Below, piece after piece: positions 14,701-28,100 of a stretch of DNA of 64,000 bases. Every line of letters begins with the position of its first letter. Position 1 is the first letter of the stretch. Location of the stretch: contig JBAMJV010001391.1 in NCBI GenBank assembly GCA_037951105.1, positions 124,001 to 188,000 on the forward strand. Direction: 5' to 3'. The position numbers and the translations under genes were made by a program. The DNA comes from Echinarachnius parma. Its lineage: Eukaryota; Echinodermata; Echinoidea; Clypeasteroida; Echinarachniidae. The notes under the pieces are model-generated. The model saw only the letters and a program-made list of their open reading frames with translations, did not search any database and was not told the origin of the DNA.

Positions 14701-17566
14701 GACACAAATATTTGTTCAGAACCTCTAGATTCATACAATAAGTTTTCTGTTATTCATGTTAATTCTAGAAGTATGAATACAAATTTTGATAATATGCTTT
14801 CACTCTTTGGTTTGTTAGATGTGCAATTTTCAGTAATGGGTATTACAGAAACATGGTTAAAAAATAATGACTCATTTTATAACATTGATAATTATTATTT
14901 TCTTGCTAATGGAAGAGAGGCAAAACGAGGAGGTGGTGTTGGTCTGTATGTGAGACATGATTTTAATTTTATTCATAGGTCTGATATTGATATAAGTACA
15001 AATTTTATTGAATCTATTTTTATAGAAATTCTAAATTGTAGAAAAAATATTATTGTTGGTGTGATTTACCGTCCACCTAATCAATCTGTGCAATTATTTT
15101 TAGAAGCATTTGAAAATATATTGAAAGTTGTTAATAGTCAAAATAAGTTATTGTTTTTAATGGGAGATTTTAATCTTAATTTATTGGAATATACATCTTG
15201 CCATAGTGTGAATGAATTCTTAGACATTTGCATGACCAATTATATGTATCCTATGATTCACAGTCCAACACGTGTTGCTGAAAACTCACTCTCATTATTA
15301 GACAATATACTTACTAACAGTCCTGATGATATTTTCTCAGGGGTCCTTTTGTATGATATTAGTGACCATTTACCAGTATTTAGTATTTCTAGTACCCAGG
15401 TTAAAGTTTCTACTCAACCCAAAATTATAATACGACGTATAATTAATAATGAGAATATTGCACACTTTATGACTGAAATTAATAACACAAATTGGACTGT
15501 GAATGTTAATAATGCAAATGTTGCTTATACTATATTCATTAATAAATTTATGCAAGTCTACAATGAATGTTTTCCTTTACAGACATGTGTCTCAAGCAAA
15601 CTTAAGAATAAACCTTGGTTCACAAGTGCTTTGCATAAACTATGTTCTAAAAAAAGTCAACTTTATAAAAAATATTTGAAGAATAAGTCTGATTATAGAA
15701 AAAAGGTTTATAATAAATTTAGAAATAAAGTGACAGAAGAAATTAAAGAGGCGAAACATAAGTTTGTTAAAAATAAATTTACTCAAGCAGCAGGAAACAT
15801 GAAAAAAGTTTGGACTGTTATAAATGATTTACTGGGTTCCAAAACAAATATAAATGTATTACCTCACACTATGAAGTGCAATAATCAAACTTTTAATGGG
15901 GAAAATGCAATTAGTAATGTTTTTAATAATTATTTTATTGATATTGGACCAACACTTGCATCTACTTGTGAACCGAATGGTAATTATATGTCACATGTTG
16001 AAAATAATGATTCAAGTGCCTTTTTTAAACCATGCACACCGAAGGAGATTATTGATATTGTATGTAAACTCAAGTCTGGAAAAAGTCCTGGTCATGATGG
16101 AATAGATGGTACAATTGTAAAGAAGGTTATTCATGTTTTATGCTTTCCTTTAAGTGCAATATTCAATTTATCTCTTTTAACTGGTATATTTCCTGATGAA
16201 ATGAAAATTTCTAAAGTTATTCCAATTTTTAAGAACGGTTTGAAAGAAGATATTGCAAACTATAGGCCAATTTCGATACTCCCCTTCTTTTCAAAAATAC
16301 TAGAAAGATGTGTATATAATCGCTTATATAATTTCTTGGAAAAGTGCAATATTATTACTAATAATCAATTTGGATTTAGGCCTGGGCACTCCACGTCATC
16401 TGCATTGACAGAATTTTTATATAAAGTTTTAAAAGCCATGGAAAATAAGGAAATAACGGTAGGCTTGTTTTTAGACTTAAGTAAGGCATTTGATTCTTTG
16501 GACCATACCATACTGCTAGATAAACTTCAACATTATGGAATTAGAGGAGTTCTTTTACACTGGTTTCAAAGTTATTTATTTGATCGTAAGCAGTATGTGA
16601 AAATTAGTGATACAGAATCTCAGTTATTAACCGTAAAATATGGAGTGCCACAAGGCTCAATCCTTGGCCCGTTATTGTTTATATTATACATTAATGATAT
16701 TGTCAATGTTTACGATAAATTACACTTGATTTTGTTTGCGGATGACACCAGCGTGTTCATGTCCCATAGCAGTATTGATATCCTCCTACAGACTTTTAAT
16801 TTGGAAATTGTAAAAATAGTAGATTGGTTGAATAATAATAAACTTGTGCTTAATCTTAATAAAACTAATTTTATGTTATTCTCAAATAAAAATATTCTAC
16901 ATGAAAATGTTGTGATTAAAGTTAAAGATATTGTAATAAAAAGAACCTCTCAGGTTAAATTTTTAGGGGTTACACTGGATGATAAGCTTACTTGGAATGA
17001 ACACACTGGTGCCATATGCAATAAACTTTCTAAAACTATTGGTATTTTTTATAAGTTAAAATCATGTTCGAAAGAGATACTAATGATGTTATATTATGCA
17101 TTCTTCTTGCCACACTTAATTTATTGTATACAAATATGGGGCAATTCCAGCAATAAAAATAGTCTAAGGTTATTAAAATTGCAAAAGAAAGCAGTCAGAA
17201 TTATTTCTCATAGTACTTATCTTGCCCATTCAGAACCAATTTTGAAGAGTCTTAACGTTTTAAATGTAAATGACACATATACTTTTCACGTTGCAATATT
17301 CATGTATCTTTGTTTTAGACAAATATTGCCCAAATCCTTAAGCAATCATTTTAAATTTAATAATAATGTGCATACATATTCTACAAGAAGTATGAATGAT
17401 TTTAATATACCCAAAATACGATTATCAGTCTTTCATAGATCTATATTTTTTCAGGGTCCAAAATTGTGGAATAATATACCCCCTGAAATAAAAGTATGTC
17501 AGACTTTGAATTTATTTAAGAGGAGATTCAAACAATATTTGCTCTCTAAGTACACCTAGCCAGGCA

Positions 17567-17614
<48 letters not shown>

Positions 17615-19134
17615 TGTGCAATGTAGGGTAGTTTTGTAATTATGATGTATCTGTATCTGTGTATTTTTTATTTGTTTGTATACTTTGGAATCGCTTTCAT
17701 AAGGCCTTGCCTTTCTTTTGATTCCAAACACTTTACTTTGTAAATTATATTTTCATTGTATGTTTGCTTTTTAAAGTGTTAAATAAAATTTGAATTGAAT
17801 TGAATAATACACTTTAATACAAATGATATAGAAATGCATTCATTGACCATTAATAACTATTCAATTAGAAACAAAATCGTAGAGCTTGCAATATTAATGG
17901 AAACAAATATGCAGACATCTTTTAAAATATAGTGAATATAATAAGGTCATAAATTCCATTATTTAAACATCGTAAAAGACATTTATATATGGGACTATCA
18001 TGTAGGTAATGCATGAGATAATGATGGTCCAGTAAATTGTTACGCCTTCACAACAAAGCCATGAAGTGATGGATATCTCCGATTTTCAGGTGTACAAAAT
18101 GTACATCATAACTGTAGAAATACTTTTGTTAAAACAAATTGTTAAAAAGCGATTGAGTAAGAAAATCAAATAAATCTTATCGGGGGACTTGCTTGTGTGA
18201 TATGTTTATATCTTGAGGAGACGATAAACTTATTAGAATTGAGTTTGATGAGGTCAAGGTCACGGGGCTCATTATAAAAATTGCGTAATGGCGGAGAGGC
18301 ATCCATTTCACCGTGTGCAGTCAGAGATCCATTAAAAAAAAAAAATGGTACGAAATATAAAACAAAGTCCATAATATTTGGACTGTTTGATTTGAGATGG
18401 CATGCATTGTCTGTTAGTAGACCCCAGCCCTTATTCTGATTTTTTCATATTTGTTGAAGCATCATCAATTAAAATTAATTTTTAAGCAATAATGCAGGTG
18501 TCATTTGTATGACGCACCTCTTGACCCCCAGGAAAGGTGCGTCATGGATGTATCCATGATGCACCCATGATGCAGGTATGACGCACCCATGATACCTTTC
18601 CCGGGGGTCAAGAGGTGCGTCATACAAATGACACCTGCATTATATCCCCAAACCTCATTGAAAGTACATGTATTCTCTCTCTCTTTCATTCAGGTCCGTC
18701 ACAACACAAGTGATCCTGAAGAATTTGTGGAGACCTACTTGGCAGGCGTCTTGAACAACTCTGTAATCATTGGAGGACTGGAGCACGGGAAGACCTACCT
18801 CTTTGAGATAACGACCTGCACACTGACCTATGGTTGCTATGGTTACAGCACTTCTCGCTCTGTGCTTGCCACAACTGAGGGTGAGTAGAAGTATGATGAT
18901 GATCGATAGTGATGAAGATGGTGATGGTGATATGGATCGTAGTAATCATGATGATTATGATGATTATTATTGATGGTGATGGCAGTGATGATGATGATGA
19001 TGACCATGCTTCTGCTGCTGCTTATGACAGTAATGATGATAATGATGATCATCATGTGAAGATGATGCCTGTGTGATAATAAGGTAGTAAAATGGTGATG
19101 GTGGTGATGATGATGATGATGATGTTGATAATGG

Positions 19135-19175
<41 letters not shown>

Positions 19176-22100
19176 TTGATTATGGTGATGGTGGTGATGA
19201 TGATGTTAATGATGATGAGAATGATAATGGTGGTTATAATAGTGAATGATGATGATGATAATAATGGTGATGGTGGTAATGATGATGATGATGATGTTGA
19301 TAATGGTGATGATGATGATGATGATGATGATAATGATGATGTTGATTATGGTGATGGTGGTGATGATGATGTTAATGATGATGAGAATGATAATGGTGGT
19401 TATAATAGTGACAATGATGATTATGATAATAATGATGATGAGGATGATGATGATGATGATGATGATGATGGTGATGATGCTGCTGCTGCCGCTTTTCGTC
19501 ATAATCATTTCTCCATGAGTCAAACATAATTATTATCATCGATCACTATTACTTTCTCACAGCTTGTGATGATGACTTCCCAATCGGTGTTGAGAATACC
19601 TGCTATCATGTTTCCAGCGCCTCTGAAACCTGGGTGAATGCGAGGAGGGCTTGCATTGATCTAGCTGAGGATGCCGAAATGGTGAACATTAAATCGGAGG
19701 GACAGAACGAGGGTCTGAGGCAGTATCTTGGCAGTGGATTCTACTGGATTGGTAAGTTTGCTTTAGTGCTCATCTCTAATTTTTAAATTCATAACTACAC
19801 AATCAGAGTAAAGATGTTTAATAGAAAATGACCTTCAGTAAGGTTTCAAATTGCTAGGTTTACCGATAACTGCCCATTTTTTGTTACCATACTATGGTAC
19901 TTTTTATGCCTCCGCAACGAAGTAGCCGGAGTCATTATGTTTTCGGGTTGTCCGTCCGTCCGTCCATACGTCCGTCCGTACGTCCCGTTCTCGTGATCGC
20001 GTTATCTCAAGAACTGATTGACGGTTTCTCACCAAACTTGTTTCATGTATGTATCATGGGGTGACAATGAACTGATTAGATTTTGGGGTCATGAGGTCAA
20101 AGGTCAAAGGTCAAAGGTCACAGGGCTCATTATATATGCAAAAATAGCTCGTGATCGCGTTATCTCAAGAACCGATTGACGGTTTCTCACCAAACTTGGT
20201 TCATGTATGTATCCTGGGGTGACAATGAACTGATTAGATTTTGGGGTCATGAGGTCAAAGGTCACAGGGCTCATTATATATGCAAAAATAGCTCGTGATC
20301 GCGTTATCTCAAGAACCGATTGACTGATTCTCACCAAACTTGGTTCATGTATGTATCCTGGGGTGCCAATGAACTGATTAGATTTTGGGGTCATGAGGTC
20401 AAAGGTCAAAGGTCACAGGGCTCATTATATATGCAAAAATAGCTATTCGCGTTAAATCTTAAGAAGTGATTAATGGATTTGCACCATACTTGGTACATGT
20501 ATGTATCTCGAGGTGACTAATAACTGGTTAGATTTTTGGGTCATGAGGTCAAAGGTCAAAGGTCGCAGGGCACAATATATGCTAAATTAGCTTGTAATTG
20601 CAAAATCTCATGAACTGAATGTCATATTTCAATCAAACTTGTTACCTGAATGTATCCCAGGAAGCCATTGTAGCCATCAGATTTTGGGGTCATGAGGTCA
20701 AAGGTCAAGGTCACATGACTCATTAAGCCATATTAGCTTATAATTACAATATCTTACAACTAGGAGCTCTTATGTATGATTTGAATGCAGGTTTGCTGCC
20801 AGTAGCCTTGGCCAGAATAAAAAATATTTGTACTGTATAATTTTGACCAAAATTTACCCCTGTGTTGATCATGCAGGTCTTTATGATGTTGTCGAGGAGG
20901 GTGAATTCTTTTGGACGGCCGAGTGTGAGCTACCAGATGACTACACCAACTGGAACGGTACAAACCACCCGAAGAACGATGACGAGGAATGCGTTTCTAT
21001 GGACGCCGAAGGCTTCTGGCATGACAATGATTGCGATAGCCTCTTGGCTGGCTACGTCTGCGAGCAAACAGACAGACGTAAGTTTACCGAGGATCTCTAA
21101 TACCCCATCAGCTTTCATTCTATAATGGAGTACCTGGGGGGGGGGGGGGGGGGGGGGGTTACATGAAGAGTCGCATTTAAACACAAGCAAAACAAAACAT
21201 CAGGGGCAATCAGCTTTCATTCTATAATTAAGTACTGGGGGGGGGGGGGTTGTTGCATGAAGCGTTGCATTTCAATGCAAATAAAAACAAAAAAATTCAG
21301 GGGCACTGCATGAAACCAGTTTACCTCCAACAAAAAGAACCTTATTGAAAATTAAGTTTGAAATATTATTTCTTTCCGCAAAGTTTTATTTCGACCCAGC
21401 TTATTCCTGTAACCAACTCTTTTCAGGGGGGGACTGTGTACAACAAGTTTATCATCAATGATTTCTTTCTTTTTTTGCTGGGTTTAATTTTGACCCAGTA
21501 GCCCTAGAACCCACACTTTTCAGGAGCACTGTGTACAACAATTTCACCATTAAACGTAAAAGATACTTATCAAAATTAAGTTTGAAATATGATTTTTTTT
21601 TTGAGCAGGGATTAATTTTGACCCAGTGGGCCTAGAACCCACACTTTTCAGGGGCACTGCATACAACGATTCTATTAACCATAACCAATATTAAATTTGA
21701 AATGCGATTTCTTTTGGCAGGGTTTAATTTCAACCCGGTGGCCATAGAGCCGACACTTTTCCGGGGCACTGCGTACAACGAGTCTACCGTCGACTTGACC
21801 TGGGTGCCCGCGGACAACACTTGCGACATCTTTGGATACACGGTGGAGGTCAACGGTTTTGACCTAGTAACAGAGGTTAGTTGTTGGTAACATCGCTAAT
21901 AAAAGACAAATTAATAAATGAACGTCTCACAAATTTCATTTAATTTCATTTCAATAATTTTATTTCCAAAACTTTAAATCATAAATTACAAAGTAACATA
22001 CAAGTTCATATACATAAAATGCTTCTGACTATAAAATGATACACATTCAGAGTAACAGAGTAGTGATGACACATTGTTTAGTTATCCCATAGTGATGGTT

Positions 22101-25100
22101 ATAAACAAACTTGCCCTTTGATTCAGGTGTTTGGAAGTGTGCTGAAGCTGGACAATAGCCTGCTTAGCAACCGCTAGGTCAGAAATTTCTTACTTGCCTA
22201 ACATGGTTCAGAACAATTACCTATTGTGATAAATAGCTGTGACTTCATAATTTGGTACTCTATATAATAATCATAATAACACTTTCAGCTTATATAGCGC
22301 ATTATAACCATACTGGTTCCCTTTGTGCTTTACATAATTACAACAAAAAAACACGAAACTAATTAGATCTAAACAAATGCATTTAAAGTACATCATATAG
22401 CATCTGCCTAGCACAAGCATTGAAAAAGGCTTCTGGGAAGTACCACATTCATAGGGTCTTTATGGCTCAATGGTTAGAGCTCTGATCTAGCAATTATAAG
22501 GAGGGCTGGGTGAAGCCCAATTTCATTTGCTCATTTTAATTTTTGTTTATAATTTGTTTTCATTCCAAAATCACATGATGCACATAAGCCTGTCAATTTC
22601 GATTATTGCTCTTAACTGACTGTTTGTTTTTATAAAGGGGTTTACATTTTCTATTAAAGAGTATTTAATTGTCATCTTCATTATGATATAAACAACTTGA
22701 AAAGAAAAGTGTAATTACATACTTACAAATTTACATCGGCTGGAAATTTTTTTTTTTTTTTTAAATTTATAAAAAAATTATAAAAGATTTATTTAAAATG
22801 TATAATAAACAAATAATAATTACAATTACAAATTGTTTCTGTTTCCTAGATCTATGTTGAGGGTGGTGAAACGTCATCGCTTAGAGTCACTGGTCTGTCA
22901 AAGGGAGTCATCTATACGTTCCGCATCCTCGTCAATTCTTTCTCGTTTGACGGACTTGTCGGACCCCGGTCAACTGAAGTGCAAACGCTTGGTAAGTCTT
23001 TCAAATTTCTCATCAGATAGTTTATTAACCAGCCTGTCTAAACTAGTCATTTACTCATTTCCGAAGTCTGGTAGAATCTATCTTGTTTAAAGGATTTGTT
23101 GAACCGCGATCAACTGAAGTGCAAATGCTTGGTAAGATAATCAGATTAAAGTCAGTCAAAGTTATCATATAATATTCTAAACGAGTCATTTACAAATTCT
23201 GCATTCTGGTCACTTTCTTCTCATTTGCTAACTTGTTGGACGGTGGTCAACCCAAGTGCGAATGCTTGCTAAGATAATCAGACTGAAGCCAGTAAAATTC
23301 TCATTATATAGAATTACCAGTCTCTCTTAACAAGTCATCTACATGTACATGTTCCGCATTCCCGACGAATCCATCTTGTATGTTCGACTTGTCATTTAAG
23401 TTGAGTAAAATAATTTTATAAATGCCCTCATTAATTAGGATCATCAGCCTGTCTAAATGTTCATCTCATTTGACGTGCTGGTTTGTTTGCGATAAATCAT
23501 TTGAAACCCATATAAATGTGTTGTTTATTTAAATTGAACTGGGATGAGCAATTCTATTGAAGTCATTAGCTATTACAGTCACAAGACTAAATCTAAATCT
23601 GCATTAAATGGAGTTTAATTCACATTCTTGTTTGATAATGCCTTTGAATAGCTATATAGGTTTCTATATTATGGTAACTTAGATGTTTATTTTATGTCAT
23701 TGCATTTTTATTTGTTTATGTTATAATGATTAAGAACATGCTGACTCAACTATATTGTGACAATCTTCTGTTTAATTCTATTCAAAGGCTGCCCGCTCGG
23801 ATATGCGGCGTCGCCCGAAGGAACGTGCTATCGCTACGTGGAGATTACAACGACCAGGTCACAAGCACGTGCTCAGTGCAACTCGCTAGTGGGTGCTGAC
23901 CTTGTATCGATTAATGACCGGACAGAGTTTGACTACCTCATGGGAGTGTCTCGTGTTGACTCGTGGGTTGGTAAGTAACAAACCTTGAAGTCTAATTTCA
24001 TCATGAACCCGTTCCCTTCGACTCGGCTCCCATAAGCAATGGGTTAACTTTGTCAAAATTGTGTATAATTCAATGCCACAGGATTGAACGATTAAGAAAT
24101 AGAGGGTAACTTTGATTGGGTGGACTATTCCAGTCCAAGCGGTCTATGGAATATATTCCCTCTGATACTGAACTTGACTGAGCTTGCATGATCCCGGAGT
24201 TGGTGGATGGACTGATGGCTAAGAAATTAAATTAGTTTTACTTTTTGAAGGTTTGTATGAGATTGTCACAAGCTAGCTGGAAGCACAGGCTCAATATAAC
24301 TCGCTACTGGGCTTCAACCTCATATTGACTAACCCGTTCCCTATGAGATTTTGAAATTTCCATATACTTTGTACACAACCCACCCGGTTCAAGTGGTCTA
24401 GGGGTTAATGAGCGGACAGAGTTTGACTACCTCAGGGGAGCTGCTCTTGTTCACTCGTGGGTCAGTGAGTAACACACCTTGAAGTCGAATTTCATAATTA
24501 AAGGGATTATATTATTTTTGTCAAATTCAAACCAACATTTATTATGATTCTAACCCACAGGACTGAGTGATTCAGAAGTAGAGGGAAGCTTTGATTGGGT
24601 CGACTGTTCGAATCCAATTGGTCCATGGAGCATTCCAACTGGCAATAACGACGACCGAGATTGCGTGATCCTAGATTTGGTCGATGGACTTGTGGCAAAG
24701 AACTGCAGTGCCGGATATGGATTTGTGTGTGAATATAATGAAGGTGAGTTTATAATTCAACCCAAATTCATTTTTTCTTTTATAGTTTCTTGATATACTC
24801 CTTAAAATTACTCTAATTCCACATACTACCGGCTAACAAGCACGTGAGCCTGCAAAAAACAAACCAACAACACCATTGCCAGGCCTTTTTTTTGGGGGGG
24901 GGGGGGGGGGGTGGGTGGCTCGGGCCCAGGAGCCACCACATACCCCCATTACCCCAATTTGACTTTGCTCAATTAATTTATTCAATATAATTTTGTTCCG
25001 CTTCCTTTATGTTTGAATTATTCTGTTTCTTTTCAGAATTTGACCGCAATCCAAGTAATTTCATGGGAACGGCGGTGTCTGCGACGGAGGTAACGCTGAC

Positions 25101-28100
25101 GTGGACCGTGTCTGACAATCTGTGCGCCGTGACTGGATATCGCGTTCAGTACACGGACCTCGATACGGTGCAATCAGAAGTACAGGTATGTATCAGTATA
25201 GATGATAATGATATCTACCTGAGTTGTAATTACGATGATTCAACTTATGCCGGAACCAATCTTCATTCAATCTTTTTAAAGAACAATTGAAAACTCACCT
25301 CTTTCAATAATATGGACCTACAGCGCTTTTGAACATTTTAGATGGAAAATGCGCTATATAACTTCATTATTATTATGTACGTGGACTGTTTGTGATAATG
25401 TGTGCGGCATGACTGGATACCGAATTCAGTACACAGACCTTGACGTGGCGCAATCAAAAGTCAGTGTGTAAATGGTCAATATCTAGTATGGCCATTGTCA
25501 TTGTAGATGTGGTTTACGGTGCTAACACGGAGAGGAACAGAGTAAAATGGGGTTGAGATATACTTCTTTGCAATATCACATACATTGTAGAATCCTTTCA
25601 TGAAAAATTTCTTGACAATTAGGCCTCAGTGAAATACATTTCTTCACAAAGACTTTTCTAACAATTATCTCACATTTTTTGATGAATTTTAGGTTGAGGG
25701 CGCTAACACAGAGAGCGTTGAAGTGATCAATCTAGACAAAGCTACGTCATACTACTTCACAATTGCACCTATGATCGGAGAAGTCCCGTATCCACAGAGT
25801 GAACCAATCAATGTGACAACACCAGCTGGACCACGTAAGTTATGATTTTACTCTTAACCCTTTTACCACGGCAATAGATATACTGCTTCAATAGCTATAT
25901 ACGAGATTATTTTACGGACCGGTCGAGTTACCCCACTGGGCGCGCACAAAAGAACCGATCGATATCTGGTTGACCATGGCATTGTATTCGCTTCTATTCA
26001 ACCTAGCGTGGGTTCGCTGGTCAAGTAGTTCACACAATAGAGGCGATCGATATGCATAGTATAGGGTCAGCGAAGTGAAATTCTCTGCGAAAACTATGAT
26101 TCTGGCTTGTATGTGTTTGTATACGAATATCCTGAAATTAGACTTGTGTATTACCATGATAAAATTGTAATAAAACAATAATCACGCAACTGTCGGGGAA
26201 ACTTGATGTACATGTAGCCAAGGGTTAAATCTTTGTATTCAGCCAAATTATATTGTACTTACAAGATGCATACATGTATGTTTATGCAATTAATATAGCC
26301 CTTGCTCGGAACCGAGAAATCTCGGTTCCCGTATATGAGTAGGCGCAACGGGGACCGAGAATTCTCGGTCCCCGTAGTGATCGGGTTAATGGCCGAGCAA
26401 GACAATTTTTAGTCAAATTCCATATAACATATTTATTTCGCAATTAAATATATTGCTTAAATGGCCATATATACAAGATTCTTTTATGGACTGGGCGAGA
26501 TACAACATTGAGCGCGCACTTAATGACCAAGATCGATACCTCTCTGACCATGGCATTGTTTTCACTTCTATTCAACCTAGCTAGCAAGCCTGGCAAAAAA
26601 TACTTCCCATAGCTTGCCCACCTGACTAGAACAAGGGCCTGACGGTTTCTGTTATTACTTCAGCATTGATTTCCACACCTAGGTTGATGCTCGCGCTCAC
26701 TGCCTCAAAATTTTGAATAGATAACTTGTGCCAACATTTTAAAATAAATAATGTTACTTAAATGTTACTTACCGTACAAGATGTCCATTCAGAATGGATA
26801 TATTGTGCCAACATTTTCAAATAATGAATGTACATGAACACTATTCTGTTTTAATGTTACAAACCTGCCCACCTGACTACAAAAAAGGCCCTGATGGTTT
26901 CTGTTACTACTTCAGTATCGATTTCTACACCTGGGTCGACGCTCGCGCCAACTGCCTCAAAGTGGAGGATGGAGATCTGTGTTTTATATTCAAATATTTT
27001 TGTTTATCAATGCGCTATTCTGTTTTAATTCTACCTTACAGCCTGCCCACCTGACTATGAACAAGGGCCTGATGGTTTCTGTTACTTCTTCAGTATGGAC
27101 TTCCACACCTGGGCCACCGCTCGCGCTCACTGCCTAGAATCTGAGGATGGAGACCTGGTGGAGATCACCGATGCGGTGCTGTCCGACTATTTGATCTCGC
27201 AGACCGGGAACGGCATCTACTGGATCGGTATGTACAGTTGAAACTGCTCTATTGTGACCACCTGTCTATAACGACCACCAGGGCCCCATTTCATACAACT
27301 TTTGCAATTGTTGTAAGTGTCCAATTATTGTAACTAGTACCTCATCAGCCAATCAGCATGGAGTATTGCAGTTTAGTTACAATAATTGGACATTTACAAC
27401 CATTTGAAAAGTTTTATGAAACGGGACCCTGTTCATTTAGATCTCCTGCTTAATTAAGGCCACCTTTTCTTAACACCTTTTGCAAAAGCAGTTTTTTAAA
27501 TTTATTATTTATTTATTTATTCTCCACTCATGGGATGGATTGCCCTTGTCAGCTACAAGCTGTTTTTCAAAGGGGTCCATGCAGTTTGCATGCAATTGTC
27601 TATTAACCTGTCTATAATAGCCTGGTTATAAAAAACCTCCTGCTTAGGGAGTTTGCTGAATAAAATGCGCTGCAGCTATCCTTGGCTAAGATGCTTACCG
27701 AATGCTTTTGTAAAAGGATCCCGATATCCGTGCACCAGAAAGCTGAAACTGAATGGCCCTCGGATTTTCAAAAGCACACCCTGAAGCATTCTGGTGCACG
27801 AATATCGGGATCTCTATACAAAGCACGGTAATCATCCTAGACAAGGAAAGCCACGAAAGGTGCACTTTATTCAACAAGCTCCCTTAATTATAAGGATCTC
27901 TTGCTTAGGGAGATCACTTGCTTGAAAAGACATCCCTTTTTGTCTCTCTTGAATGGTCTTCATAGATACTAGAAGGGTTTGACAGACATACCCATCCTCT
28001 CCTTACAATAGCTATACCAGCGCTGTAGTTCTTATTAGGACTACATTTATGAGCTCAAGAAAGAATACTAACAGTAATTTCCAGGACTACCAGAGTTCTT

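Larger units (their letters stand above)
13325..17812 (+). mobile_element. near-complete two-ORF LINE (CR1/L2-like, Jockey superfamily)
   Basis: The element has a short 5' region (13325-13442), ORF1 (13443-14249), a 286 bp spacer, a large uninterrupted ORF2 (14551-17559) and a 3' region with a (TG)n tract at about 17571-17610, ending aaataaaatttgaattgaattgaat. Short tandem repeats as a tail instead of poly(A) are usual for CR1/L2-type LINEs. It lies in the FN3-1 intron in the same orientation as the host gene. Both ORFs being open suggests recent insertion. The exact 5' boundary is uncertain. Confidence 0.88.

Noticed and set aside
19092-19529. Asp-rich and Met-rich ORFs on both strands
   Set aside because: Shadows of a GAT microsatellite; the same applies at 36.7, 47.7 and 48.0 kb.
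20104-20409. Minus-strand ORF with repeated [13 protein letters not shown] units
   Set aside because: Periodic translation of the AGGTCA repeat units; non-coding dispersed repeat.
26794-27054. Relic at 26860 as a usable alternative CTLD-4 exon
   Set aside because: Its frame is open for about 35 codons, but the acceptor AG is lost and the second half with its donor is missing.
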